A DNA stretch of 64,000 nt from Flavobacterium sp. SH_e. Lineage in GTDB: Bacteria; Bacteroidota; Bacteroidia; Flavobacteriales; Flavobacteriaceae. The DNA is taken from contig NZ_JAOVZN010000002.1 in NCBI RefSeq assembly GCF_025717045.1, positions 304,030 through 368,029 on the forward strand, in the 5' to 3' direction. Under the pieces are notes generated by a model. It was not told where the DNA came from. It was given only the letters and a program-made list of their open reading frames with translations, and made no database searches. Below, piece after piece: positions 35,479 through 43,593 of the stretch (positions are counted from its first letter, which is position 1; the number at the start of each line of letters is the position of its first letter). The position numbers were made by a program, and so were the translations under genes.

Positions 35479-36426
35479 TTAATACACTTTTGCAGCTTCT
35501 GAAAAAGTCACTCCATTTAATAATTCTGAAGCAAGCATTCTCTTTTTTCCTGGAAATTGTAGACTTAATAACTGAATAAACCCGTCTTTTATTGCAATCT
35601 TGATTTCTTTTTTACTGCTAATTAACTTTCCAGTCTCGTAAGAATGTGATTCTGAGATTAGTTTCGCTTCATATATTTTGATGTTTAGTTCTTCATTTTG
35701 GTCTTTCAGAAAACACCAAGAAGCAGGATAGGGACTTAATCCTCGAATTAAGTTGTTGATTTCTGCTCCAGATTTTGTCCAATCGATTTTGCAGTTTTCT
35801 TTGTTTAATTTATAAGCGGTTTTGATGTCTTCGTTATCTTCTTGAATTGTTGTGGTAACATTTCCGGTTTCAATAATTTTTAAAGTATCAATTACAGTTG
35901 TGCTTCCTAAATGCATTAAACGATCGTGCAGTTGTCCTGCAGTTTCTTCTGGTTCGATATTGATTTCCGAGTTTAGAATCATTGCGCCAGTATCGATTTT
36001 ATCATCAATAAAGAAAGTGGTAACACCAGTTTTAGTTTCTCCATTAATAATAGACCAGTTAATAGGAGCGGCGCCACGATAATTTGGTAATAAAGAAGCG
36101 TGAAGATTAAAAGTTCCAAGTGAAGGCATTTCCCAAACCACTTTTGGTAACATTCTAAAAGCAACTACAATTTGTAAATTGGCATTTAAAGCTTTTAATT
36201 CGGCTAAGAAACTTTCGTCTTTTAAATTGGTTGGCTGTAATAAAGTAAGATTGTTAGCAAGCGCATATTCTTTAACAGCCGAATATTTTATTTTTTGCCC
36301 GCGTCCAGCTGGTTTATCTGCAGCTGTAATCACGCCGACAACATCGTAGTCATTTTTAATAATGGTGTCCAAAATGCCAACGGCAAATTCTGGAGTTCCC
36401 ATAAATATAATTCTCAATTTCTCCAT
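35479..36426 (-). CDS. fmt: Methionyl-tRNA formyltransferase
   Basis: A 315-residue enzyme that formylates initiator Met-tRNA. IIFMGTPEFAV (5-15) opens the formyltransferase fold. SLLPNYRGAAPINW (about 110-123) contains the catalytic signature with His105 in FNLHASLLP, and TGVTTFFIDDKIDTG follows. The C-terminal OB-like domain (about 205-305) includes CKIDWTKSG. The ATG overlaps the stop of recQ (TAATG), so the two are translationally coupled. Confidence 0.96.
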   Translation of the reverse strand: MEKLRIIFMGTPEFAVGILDTIIKNDYDVVGVITAADKPAGRGQKIKYSAVKEYALANNLTLLQPTNLKDESFLAELKALNANLQIVVAFRMLPKVVWEMPSLGTFNLHASLLPNYRGAAPINWSIINGETKTGVTTFFIDDKIDTGAMILNSEINIEPEETAGQLHDRLMHLGSTTVIDTLKIIETGNVTTTIQEDNEDIKTAYKLNKENCKIDWTKSGAEINNLIRGLSPYPASWCFLKDQNEELNIKIYEAKLISESHSYETGKLISSKKEIKIAIKDGFIQLLSLQFPGKKRMLASELLNGVTFSEAAKVY

Positions 36427-38321
36427 TATGATTTTAAAGTGTATTTATTATTCGCTTGTATAGTGATATGATTGTTTTCGAGCAATTCCTGAAGAACCAA
36501 AATTATGTCTTTTGTGTCCATTTTTATCTGGTTCTCAATTTCTCTCGAAGTCAACGAAGCTGTTTTTAATAAAGAAAGAATTTTATCTGCAATCGAATCG
36601 GCTTCTGTGATTTTTCCTTTTTGTGTAATGCAGTAAGAACAAATACCGCAGTTTTCTGTTGTTTCTTCACCAAAATAATCCAGCACCAATCTGTTTTTGC
36701 AGGTTTTGGTGTCTTTTATATAATGCAAAACAGATAAAAGCTGTTCTTTTTTGACTTCGTTTTGTTTTTCTAAATATTTCGAAACTCTATTTATAGTGTG
36801 ATCGTCTTCGCGAACTTCATTAAATAAAATAGTAGCGTCGTTATTTTTAGATTTGTATTCTATAATTTCCTTTTCTTTTAATTTTTCTAAAAGTGCAATA
36901 ATTTGTTCTTCAGGGCGATTTGATTTTTTTGCAATTAATCCTAAATTCAAATTAGATTTCACTTCATAAACTCCGGGATAAGTTCTCAAAATTGCCAAAA
37001 TAATTTCTTCATCATTCGGATTCAAACTCATGTATCGAATTACTTCTTTAGATTCAATCAAAAACTGAATACTGATTTTCTCGGAGAATTCCTGAGACAT
37101 CGTAATAATTCCCTGCTGATTTAAAAACTGTAAAGCATTATAAGTTTTTAAAGTAGGAAACTCATATTTATTACAGAAATGATTCAGTTTGAATGAGAAA
37201 GATTCGTCTAAACCTTCTCCGTAAGCAATTTGAAAATAATTGCACAATTTGTTGTACATCGTTTTCAAGAATTTTTTGTCAGGAAGAACGCTTAAAAACT
37301 GTTGTTCAGTCTGAATTGAATCGGAATTATTATAAAGTAAAACTGAAAAAGCTTTTGCGCCATTTCGTCCAGCGCGTCCAGATTCCTGATAGTAATTTTC
37401 TAAGTTTTCAGGAAGCTGCGTATGAATAACCGTTTTTACATTGTCTTTGTCAATTCCCATTCCAAAAGCATTCGTAGCCACAATAACTTGCGCTTGTTCT
37501 GACATCCACAACTGCATGTTTTTATCTTTTTCTTTTGCAGAAAGTCCGCCATGATAATACGTCGCCGTAAAACCTAACGATTGCAATTGCGAAGACATAT
37601 TCAAACACGCTTTGCGATTTCGTACATATATAATAGAAGGTTGCGGATTCTTTTTCAGAATTTGTTCTGTACGGTATAATTTATCTTCAACTTCAAAAAC
37701 CATATAAGCGATATTTTTTCGCTCAAATGATTGTTGAAAGTGATTCGGATTTTTTAATTCTAATTGCGTTCTAATATCTTCAATAACTCTTGGAGTTGCT
37801 GTAGCAGTCAAAGCTAAAAACGGAATTTTAGGAAAGAATTTTTTAAGTTCCGAAATTTTAAGATACGCAGGTCTAAAATCATGACCCCATTGGGAAACGC
37901 AATGCGCTTCGTCAATAGCAATTAAGTTTATAGGTAGGTTTTTAATTCGCTCGAGAATCCAATCCGATTGTAAACGCTCTGGTGATAAGTAGAGAAATTT
38001 ATAGTTTCCGTATTGGCAATTGTCCAAAAGATCAATCAATTCTTCAGTGTGAATTCCGCCAGTAAGAGCAATCGCTTTAATTTCTCTTTTTTGCAGATTC
38101 ATTACCTGATCTTTCATCAAGGCAATTAAAGGAGAAATAACTAAACAAATGCCTTCCTGCATCATAGCGGGGACTTGAAAACAAATCGATTTTCCACCTC
38201 CCGTCGGAAGTACTGCAAAAGTATCCTGTCCTTCAAGAACCGAATCGATAATTTCTTTTTGCAACGGTCTAAAACTGTCGTGTTTCCAGTATTTTAGAAG
38301 AATATCCTGTGCTCCGAGCAT
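36426..38321 (-). CDS. recQ: ATP-dependent DNA helicase RecQ
   Basis: A 631-residue helicase for DNA repair and recombination restart. The Walker A motif is in LPTGGGKSICF (38-48), the DEAH box in AIDEAHCVSQWGHDFRP, and motif III in LALTATATPRV. Motifs V and VI are in VIVATNAFGMGIDK and QESGRAGR. Zinc-binding Cys are in CKNRLVLDYFGE...CGICSYC. A winged-helix RQC domain ends the protein, and no HRDC domain is evident. It overlaps the fmt start by one base. A second gene (P-loop protein) lies 65 bp upstream on the same strand. Confidence 0.95.
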   Translation of the reverse strand: MLGAQDILLKYWKHDSFRPLQKEIIDSVLEGQDTFAVLPTGGGKSICFQVPAMMQEGICLVISPLIALMKDQVMNLQKREIKAIALTGGIHTEELIDLLDNCQYGNYKFLYLSPERLQSDWILERIKNLPINLIAIDEAHCVSQWGHDFRPAYLKISELKKFFPKIPFLALTATATPRVIEDIRTQLELKNPNHFQQSFERKNIAYMVFEVEDKLYRTEQILKKNPQPSIIYVRNRKACLNMSSQLQSLGFTATYYHGGLSAKEKDKNMQLWMSEQAQVIVATNAFGMGIDKDNVKTVIHTQLPENLENYYQESGRAGRNGAKAFSVLLYNNSDSIQTEQQFLSVLPDKKFLKTMYNKLCNYFQIAYGEGLDESFSFKLNHFCNKYEFPTLKTYNALQFLNQQGIITMSQEFSEKISIQFLIESKEVIRYMSLNPNDEEIILAILRTYPGVYEVKSNLNLGLIAKKSNRPEEQIIALLEKLKEKEIIEYKSKNNDATILFNEVREDDHTINRVSKYLEKQNEVKKEQLLSVLHYIKDTKTCKNRLVLDYFGEETTENCGICSYCITQKGKITEADSIADKILSLLKTASLTSREIENQIKMDTKDIILVLQELLENNHITIQANNKYTLKS

Positions 38322-38386
38322 TGCCTTTGTTTTAAAGTTAAAAATTTAGAAAACAGTTTCTAGTTTTGCAACTTTAAACCAGACCG

Positions 38387-38920
38387 CTAAATTTTGTCTA
38401 AGATATAAAGAATTCTGTTTTCAACTGTATCTTTTGGAACTTCAATCAGTTCGTAACCATATTTTTTATAAGTCTCAACAAGATGCTCCTGAATTTTTAC
38501 TGCCTGATCAAAATTTTCATAACGCTCAGAATCACTTTGGTAAATCTCTTCCCAAGGCGGTAAAATAAAGGTTTTAGAATATTTGAAATCTTCGCATGCT
38601 TTGGTAAAATGCTCTGGATATTCATCGCCAATATAATCCATATAGGCTACAACATCTGGAATTCCTCTGTCAATAAAAACCACATCATCAGGTTCTTCAA
38701 GAGCGTTTTTATATTGTTCAATACGACCTTCCAACAACATTTCGCTAAACAAAAGAGGCTGTTCTAGAAACAGCTGTTCAATGCCTTGTTCTTGCGCTTT
38801 CATGGTAACCTGCCTAGAGATTTCAGGATAGCAGCAAAAGCCACGAGCTACCAATTCGTTAATAAGTGTTGATTTTCCAGTACCAGGTCCGCCAAGCAAG
38901 ACAATAATTTCTTTTTGCAC
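38387..38920 (-). CDS. Small P-loop nucleotide-binding protein (AAA_28/NadR-kinase-like)
   Basis: About 177 residues. The Walker A motif IVLLGGPGTGKSTLINELV is at the extreme N-terminus, and VVFIDRGIPDVVAYM contains the Walker B and DRG-type motif of the NadR/thymidylate-kinase-like ATPases. A probable lid region lies in LPPWEEIYQSDSERYENFDQA. The reaction is unknown. I chose the GTG at 38920 (MQKEII) because the upstream TTG start falls inside a TAAATTTG element (38946-38939). Confidence 0.85.
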   Translation of the reverse strand: MQKEIIVLLGGPGTGKSTLINELVARGFCCYPEISRQVTMKAQEQGIEQLFLEQPLLFSEMLLEGRIEQYKNALEEPDDVVFIDRGIPDVVAYMDYIGDEYPEHFTKACEDFKYSKTFILPPWEEIYQSDSERYENFDQAVKIQEHLVETYKKYGYELIEVPKDTVENRILYILDKI

Positions 38921-38938
38921 TATTCTAAAAATAAAGCG

Positions 38939-38946
38939 CAAATTTA
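38939..38946 (-). promoter_or_regulatory. -7 element of the P-loop gene
   Basis: TAAATTTG on the minus strand, 19 bp before the chosen GTG start. No TTG box is visible at the expected spacing. Confidence 0.45.
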
Positions 38947-39109
38947 CCTAAACTTATTTATAATTAAAAAGAATATTTATCAGAAACGAAAGATTTGATA
39001 TTTTAATAAACAAAAGTTACTGATTGAGGAAGGGAAATGGTTTTGTTTTAGCAAAGTGAAAAGTCATGATAGAGACGACATATTTATAGAAAAATTGAAC
39101 ACAATAAAT

Positions 39110-39260
39110 CAAAGGCTTCAGCTGAGTGACGTGTTTTGTGTGATTCATACGTCGCTCAGCTGGAGCTTTTGATATGCCGAAAATTTATTTTGCTATAAAT
39201 ATTTTGCTCCGCTGGAGCAGTTTTTATTTGAATTGCCGTTGGTTTTAACCAAAGGGATTT
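39110..39260. repeat. Intergenic palindromic repeats (GCTCC..GGAGC type)
   Basis: A gene-free gap holds two elements. First, AGCTGAGTGACGT (39120-39132) pairs with ACGTCGCTCAGCT (39149-39161) in a 13-bp stem with one mismatch, and the pairing extends outward to about 39112-39169 with G-U pairs. Second, TGCTCCGCTGGAGCA (39211-39219 region) is a short perfect inverted repeat, followed by TTGCCGTTGGTTTTAACC. They look like flavobacterial REP-like elements, and partial copies occur at 20697. No gene is evident in 38947-39281. Confidence 0.75.
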
Positions 39261-39281
39261 TAGAGTTGTAGGATTTCGGTT

Positions 39282-39905
39282 TTAGCCGAATATTTGCCAC
39301 CATTTCTTTTTGGCTATTTTTAGAATTAATCTTGGATTATCTTCTCTTAAATTTCCATCAAAATCAAGAACATATTCGTTTGATTCAAAATCAAATAATC
39401 GGATTTTATCAGTTTCGATATTGAACGGATTTTTACCTTCAAGATTTACCCAAATATCTCTTCCGCCAAAACGCCAAATAATCTCTCCTTCTTTTGTGAT
39501 TCTAAAAATTTCTACTTCTCCATATATAATAAAATCTTCCTCAAGTTTGTGAATTGTGAAGTTTGTAGCAAAATCAAATTCTTTTTGCCACACGATTTCT
39601 AATGAAGAGATTTCTAAGCAATAAATTTTATTACAAATTCGAATCCATATTTTATCATCTTCAATAATAAAAGAATCGTCATATATTCCTGTTGCGCCGC
39701 CAGCTTCACATATTAAAACGCTTGAAATTTCAACTTCAGCTTCTCTAATTATCACAGCATGTTTGCTAGTTGGAGAAAATCCATCTTCTTGGTTTTTTCC
39801 TTTATAATAAACTTTCTGGTATTGGTGTAAATTGTCTGTCGAATCCAAATTATAATTTTCATCGTCAATGATTTCAATTTCAAAATTTTTATAATCAACT
39901 TTCAT
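39282..39905 (-). CDS. Hypothetical protein, beta-rich, possibly propeller-like
   Basis: 207 residues, cytoplasmic. Repeated short strands with alternating hydrophobic residues (IEDDKIWIRICNKIYCLE, LEIVWQKEFDF, FIIYGEVEIFRITKEGEIIW) resemble blades of a small beta-propeller. Trp and Phe residues recur at blade ends. I do not recognise the family. It lies 18 bp downstream of the esterase-like gene on the same strand. It ends 20 bp past the repeat-containing gap. Confidence 0.6.
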   Translation of the reverse strand: MKVDYKNFEIEIIDDENYNLDSTDNLHQYQKVYYKGKNQEDGFSPTSKHAVIIREAEVEISSVLICEAGGATGIYDDSFIIEDDKIWIRICNKIYCLEISSLEIVWQKEFDFATNFTIHKLEEDFIIYGEVEIFRITKEGEIIWRFGGRDIWVNLEGKNPFNIETDKIRLFDFESNEYVLDFDGNLREDNPRLILKIAKKKWWQIFG

Positions 39906-39923
39906 TGTTTTTGACTTTAAGAA

Positions 39924-40838
39924 TTATTCACAGAACGAATAGTTTTCAGAATCCTTTCCTTTTTTAGAAGGAACAATCAAATGTGATTGGAACTTTTTGC
40001 CATTCAAAACATCATTCACAAAATCCAAAACATACTTTCGTCCTTCATGAAAAAGATAACCAGAGAATTCATGTCCACCGCCGCAGAAAGTAATCAGTTC
40101 GATGTCTTTGTGTAAATCATTCATTTGATTATAAACGGCATAAGAACCAAAAAGAATCAGCCAGCCAGAAGCATTTGTTGGGCAAGAACGATGTGAACCA
40201 GCGCTGTACGGAACCGTGTCGTCATTACTTCCATGTGCTAATAACATCGGAATTGCTTTTTCTTTCGTAATCAAATTAATGTCTTGAATTGCTCCAGAAC
40301 CTCCAATAAAACCTTTGTATTTAAAGTTTTCAGGCAGATTGCTTTTGTATAAGTTCATTAATTTATAATCCCAAAACGAAGCGTGAAAACCAATTTCTGC
40401 CCCAGCGCTAATTCCAGAAATAAAGATTTTTGAAGTGTCTAAGTTATATTTGTCGGCATTCTCAATCATGAAAGCTGTTGCTTGCCACATGTCGCTAACG
40501 CCAATTTGAATTGCCTTTATTTTTTCGGTCAAAGTTCCTTTGCAGCCAAAATCTTTTCCTTTCATATACAAACTGTACGAAATACTCGCAACGGCATAAC
40601 CGTTTTGTGACATGAATTTCCCGAAGTCTTTTTCACTTGTACGTTCTCCGCCAGAAAACCCACCTCCAAAAGCAAACATAATTAAAGGGATTTTCTCGCC
40701 TGCTTTTTTCTTTGGCAGGTATAAATCTAAATCTAGTTTTAAAGTGTCATTTTGGAAATAAGTTAGAGTTTTGACTTCTTGTGCTTGAATATTGTAAAAA
40801 GTGAAAAATGTAAAAAGTAAAAAGATGTGTTTTTTCAT
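39924..40838 (-). CDS. Secreted alpha/beta hydrolase (esterase/lipase-like)
   Basis: A 304-residue protein with a signal peptide (to about NIQAQ). The oxyanion-hole motif is FAFGGGFSGG, the nucleophile Ser lies in SGISAGAE (GxSxG), the acid Asp in HGSNDDTVPY and the catalytic His in GGGHEFSG. The family includes carbohydrate esterases and lipases. The substrate is unknown. I chose the ATG at 40838 (MKKHIF), since the longer frame would run into a repeat element. It shares a transcript with the hypothetical gene downstream (18 bp). Confidence 0.88.
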   Translation of the reverse strand: MKKHIFLLFTFFTFYNIQAQEVKTLTYFQNDTLKLDLDLYLPKKKAGEKIPLIMFAFGGGFSGGERTSEKDFGKFMSQNGYAVASISYSLYMKGKDFGCKGTLTEKIKAIQIGVSDMWQATAFMIENADKYNLDTSKIFISGISAGAEIGFHASFWDYKLMNLYKSNLPENFKYKGFIGGSGAIQDINLITKEKAIPMLLAHGSNDDTVPYSAGSHRSCPTNASGWLILFGSYAVYNQMNDLHKDIELITFCGGGHEFSGYLFHEGRKYVLDFVNDVLNGKKFQSHLIVPSKKGKDSENYSFCE

Positions 40839-40857
40839 TGCAATGCGTTTTAATCTC

Positions 40858-40921
40858 GCAAAGTCGCTAAGACGCAAAGAAATTAATTAAACTTAAAAAC
40901 TTTGCGTTTTCGCGACTTTGC
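40858..40921. repeat. CGCAAAG-type inverted repeat
   Basis: The arms 40858-40879 and 40900-40921 are 22 nt each. They match in the outer 10 and inner 8 positions (GCAAAGTCGC and ACGCAAAG), with a central difference of four bases. The spacer is 20 nt. This is the same family as 6325-6458, in the gap between a minus-strand esterase and plus-strand DUF493. Confidence 0.75.
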
Positions 40922-41073
40922 AAACAAATTTCGTAGTAATATTTTCTCAAATATAAGCGTAAAATTTACAATGAAATAATCCTCTAAAGCTTTTTTCTCT
41001 GTGCCTTTGTAACTTTGTAGCTTTGAACCTTTTTTCGAAAGAAAAAATATAAAAAATCTAAATTCAAAAACCG

Positions 41074-41081
41074 TATATTTG
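41074..41081 (+). promoter_or_regulatory. -7 element of DUF493 gene
   Basis: TATATTTG 19 bp before the ATG matches the -7 consensus. No TTG box at the normal spacing is seen. Confidence 0.5.
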
Positions 41082-41100
41082 CGTTTATTTTTAATTACGA

Positions 41101-41397
41101 ATGGAGAACGATAAAGAAAAAAATACAGCCGAATTTTACGAAAGATTGAAATTAGAGCTTGATAACGCAAATACTTGGCCAGCAGAATACTTGTACAAAT
41201 TCATTGTGCCTTCTGTAGCAGATAATGTTGAGCGTGTTGAAAAAGCTTTTGATAGAATGGGAGCAGTGATTAAAACAACAAAATCGAAAACGGGTAAATT
41301 TACCAGCGTTTCTGTTGATGTTACTATGCACAGCTCAGATGATGTGATCAGCAAATACAAAGAAGTTTCTACAATAGAAGGTATAGTTTCATTATAA
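41101..41397 (+). CDS. DUF493 (YbeD-like) protein
   Basis: 98 residues with the family's core: a helix (EFYERLKLELDNANTWP), strand (YLYKFIVP), helix (DNVERVEKAFD), and a C-terminal strand pair (TSVSVDVTMHSSDDVISKY). The family forms a small ACT-like alpha/beta fold, and its role is unknown. It is followed within 5 bp by DUF4290, a conserved pairing in flavobacteria. The two are co-transcribed. Confidence 0.9.
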   Translation: MENDKEKNTAEFYERLKLELDNANTWPAEYLYKFIVPSVADNVERVEKAFDRMGAVIKTTKSKTGKFTSVSVDVTMHSSDDVISKYKEVSTIEGIVSL

Positions 41398-41401
41398 ACT
41401 T

Positions 41402-42124
41402 ATGATCGAAAAATATAAAAAAGAAGCAGCAAGTGACGTTGTTTATAATTTAGAATACAATTCTGAAAGACAGCGTTTAATTATTCCGGAATATGGTCGT
41501 CATTTACAAAAATTGATCGATCAGGCAACTGCAATCGAAGATGATGAAACACGCAACAAAGCCGCGAAATATATCATTCAGGTTATGGGAAGTCTTAATC
41601 CGCATTTGCGTGATGTTCCAGATTTTCAGCATAAACTTTGGGATCAGCTTTTTATTATGTCTGATTTTAAGCTTAATGTAGAATCACCATATCCGATTCC
41701 GTCAAGAGATGTTTTGCAGTTAAAGCCAGAGACTTTGCAATATCCGCAGAACTTTCCAAAATACAGATTTTATGGTAACAACATCAAATACATGATTGAA
41801 GTTGCTAATAAATGGGAGGAAGGCGAAATGAAAAATGCTTTGGTGATGGTAATTGCCAATCACATGAAAAAATCGTTCTTGAGCTGGAACAAAGACACAG
41901 TAAAAGACGATGTGATTTTCGAGCATTTATATGAATTGTCTGGAGGTAAAATTAATTTATTGCACAGCACAGAAGAGTTGTTGAATACGACAGATTTAAT
42001 GCGTACAAACAAACGTATGTCTAACAAAACAGCTTCTGTTGGGCAACCAAAAATTCAGAATAACAAAAACAATAATAAAGGCGGTCAAAAAAAGACATTT
42101 CAAAAAAACAATAATCAAAAATAA
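41402..42124 (+). CDS. DUF4290 protein with Asn/Lys-rich tail
   Basis: 240 residues, typical of DUF4290 proteins in Bacteroidota. The conserved N-terminal part reads YNLEYNSERQRLIIPEYGRH. The core is helical (up to about 205). The last 40 residues (SVGQPKIQNNKNNNKGG, then QKKTFQKNNNQK) are basic, low complexity and likely disordered, which could bind RNA or another acidic partner. It is between DUF493 and murA, so it may be linked to cell wall or translation functions, although this is inference. Confidence 0.88.
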   Translation: MIEKYKKEAASDVVYNLEYNSERQRLIIPEYGRHLQKLIDQATAIEDDETRNKAAKYIIQVMGSLNPHLRDVPDFQHKLWDQLFIMSDFKLNVESPYPIPSRDVLQLKPETLQYPQNFPKYRFYGNNIKYMIEVANKWEEGEMKNALVMVIANHMKKSFLSWNKDTVKDDVIFEHLYELSGGKINLLHSTEELLNTTDLMRTNKRMSNKTASVGQPKIQNNKNNNKGGQKKTFQKNNNQK

Positions 42125-42126
42125 AA

Positions 42127-42207
42127 AAGGGGCGAAGATGCTAAGGAGCTAAGACGCTAAGATTTTTACCTTAGAACCTCAGAATCTCAGAACCTTAGAA
42201 CCTAAAA
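42127..42207. repeat. CTAAG/CTCAGAA-type intergenic repeat
   Basis: Words of the form GCTAAG (left half: ATGCTAAGGAGCTAAGACGCTAAG) face CTTAGAACCTCAGAATCTCAG (right half), forming an imperfect inverted repeat with G-U pairs between DUF4290 and murA. Similar words occur at 61028-61071 and 61164-61204. Confidence 0.65.
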
Positions 42208-42214
42208 AGAATCT

Positions 42215-43528
42215 ATGGGAATTTTTAAAATCGAAGGAGGAACTCCTTTAAAAGGAGAAATCACTCCGCAAGGAGCAAAGAATGAGGCATTACAAATTTT
42301 ATGTGCCGTGCTTCTAACAGGAGAGAAAGTAAAAATTAATAACATTCCTGATATTATAGACATCAATAAATTAATCACTTTGCTGGGTAATTTAGGTGTG
42401 AAAATTCAACGCAACGAACCAGGTTCGATTACTTTTCAAGCTGACGAAGTTAACGTTGGATATTTAGAAACAGAAGCTTTCAAAAAAGAAGGTGGAGCGC
42501 TTCGTGGTTCTATTATGATTGTTGGACCTCTTTTGGCTCGTTTCGGAAAAGGATATATTCCAAAACCAGGAGGAGATAAAATTGGTCGCCGTAGATTAGA
42601 TACTCACTTTGAAGGTTTTATTAACCTTGGAGCAAAATTCAGATATAACAGAGAAGATCATTTTTATGGAGTAGAATCTCCAGAAGAAGGATTGCAAGGA
42701 ACAGATATGCTTTTAGATGAAGCTTCTGTAACTGGAACTGCAAATATTGTAATGGCAGCTGTTTTAGCAAAAGGAAAAACTACTGTTTACAACGCTGCTT
42801 GTGAACCTTATTTACAGCAATTATGTAAGATGCTAAACTCTATGGGAGCTAAAATCACAGGAGTTGGATCTAACTTATTGACTATCGAAGGTGTTGAAAG
42901 TCTTGGAGGATGCGAGCATACAATTTTACCAGATATGATCGAAATTGGTTCTTGGATTGGTCTTGCGGCTATGACAAAAAGCGAAATCACGATCAAAAAT
43001 GTAAGTTGGGAAAATTTAGGTTTGATCCCAAATACTTTCAGAAAATTAGGTATTACAATCGAAAAACGTAACGACGATATTTACATTCCTGCTCACAAAG
43101 ATGGATATGAAGTAAAAACAGATATCGACGGTTCTATCTTAACAATTGCCGATGCACCTTGGCCAGGATTTACACCAGATTTATTAAGTATCGTTTTAGT
43201 TGTAGCAACACAAGCAAAAGGAGACGTTTTAATTCACCAAAAAATGTTCGAAAGCCGTTTATTCTTCGTAGATAAACTAATTGATATGGGAGCAAAAATT
43301 ATGTTGTGTGATCCACACAGAGCTGTAGTTATGGGACATAATTTTGAATCTCAATTGAAAGCAACAACAATGTCTTCTCCAGATATTCGTGCGGGAATCT
43401 CATTATTGATTGCAGCGCTTTCTGCAAAAGGAACTAGTACAATTCAAAATATCGAGCAAATCGATCGTGGATATGAGCGTATCGATGAGCGTTTAAGAGC
43501 TATTGGAGCTAAAATTGTGAGAGCATAA
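42215..43528 (+). CDS. murA: UDP-N-acetylglucosamine 1-carboxyvinyltransferase, Cys-to-Asp variant
   Basis: A 437-residue enzyme that adds enolpyruvate to UDP-GlcNAc, the first committed step of peptidoglycan synthesis. AKNEALQILCA (21-31) includes the substrate-binding Lys-Asn. The catalytic loop reads KPGGDKIGRR (117-126), where Asp121 stands in place of the Cys of E. coli MurA (PGGCAIG). This substitution is known to give natural fosfomycin resistance in Mycobacterium and Chlamydia enzymes. The length is normal. It follows DUF493 and DUF4290 on the same strand. Confidence 0.97.
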   Translation: MGIFKIEGGTPLKGEITPQGAKNEALQILCAVLLTGEKVKINNIPDIIDINKLITLLGNLGVKIQRNEPGSITFQADEVNVGYLETEAFKKEGGALRGSIMIVGPLLARFGKGYIPKPGGDKIGRRRLDTHFEGFINLGAKFRYNREDHFYGVESPEEGLQGTDMLLDEASVTGTANIVMAAVLAKGKTTVYNAACEPYLQQLCKMLNSMGAKITGVGSNLLTIEGVESLGGCEHTILPDMIEIGSWIGLAAMTKSEITIKNVSWENLGLIPNTFRKLGITIEKRNDDIYIPAHKDGYEVKTDIDGSILTIADAPWPGFTPDLLSIVLVVATQAKGDVLIHQKMFESRLFFVDKLIDMGAKIMLCDPHRAVVMGHNFESQLKATTMSSPDIRAGISLLIAALSAKGTSTIQNIEQIDRGYERIDERLRAIGAKIVRA

Positions 43529-43593
43529 GAATATTAGCCACAAATTCATGAATTACAATTAATTTTTAATTCGTGGCAAAAAAAATAGTCTGA

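Noticed and set aside
38921..38941. Seven-residue longer P-loop protein from a TTG
   Set aside because: The TTG lies in the -7 promoter element, so it would not be on the mRNA.
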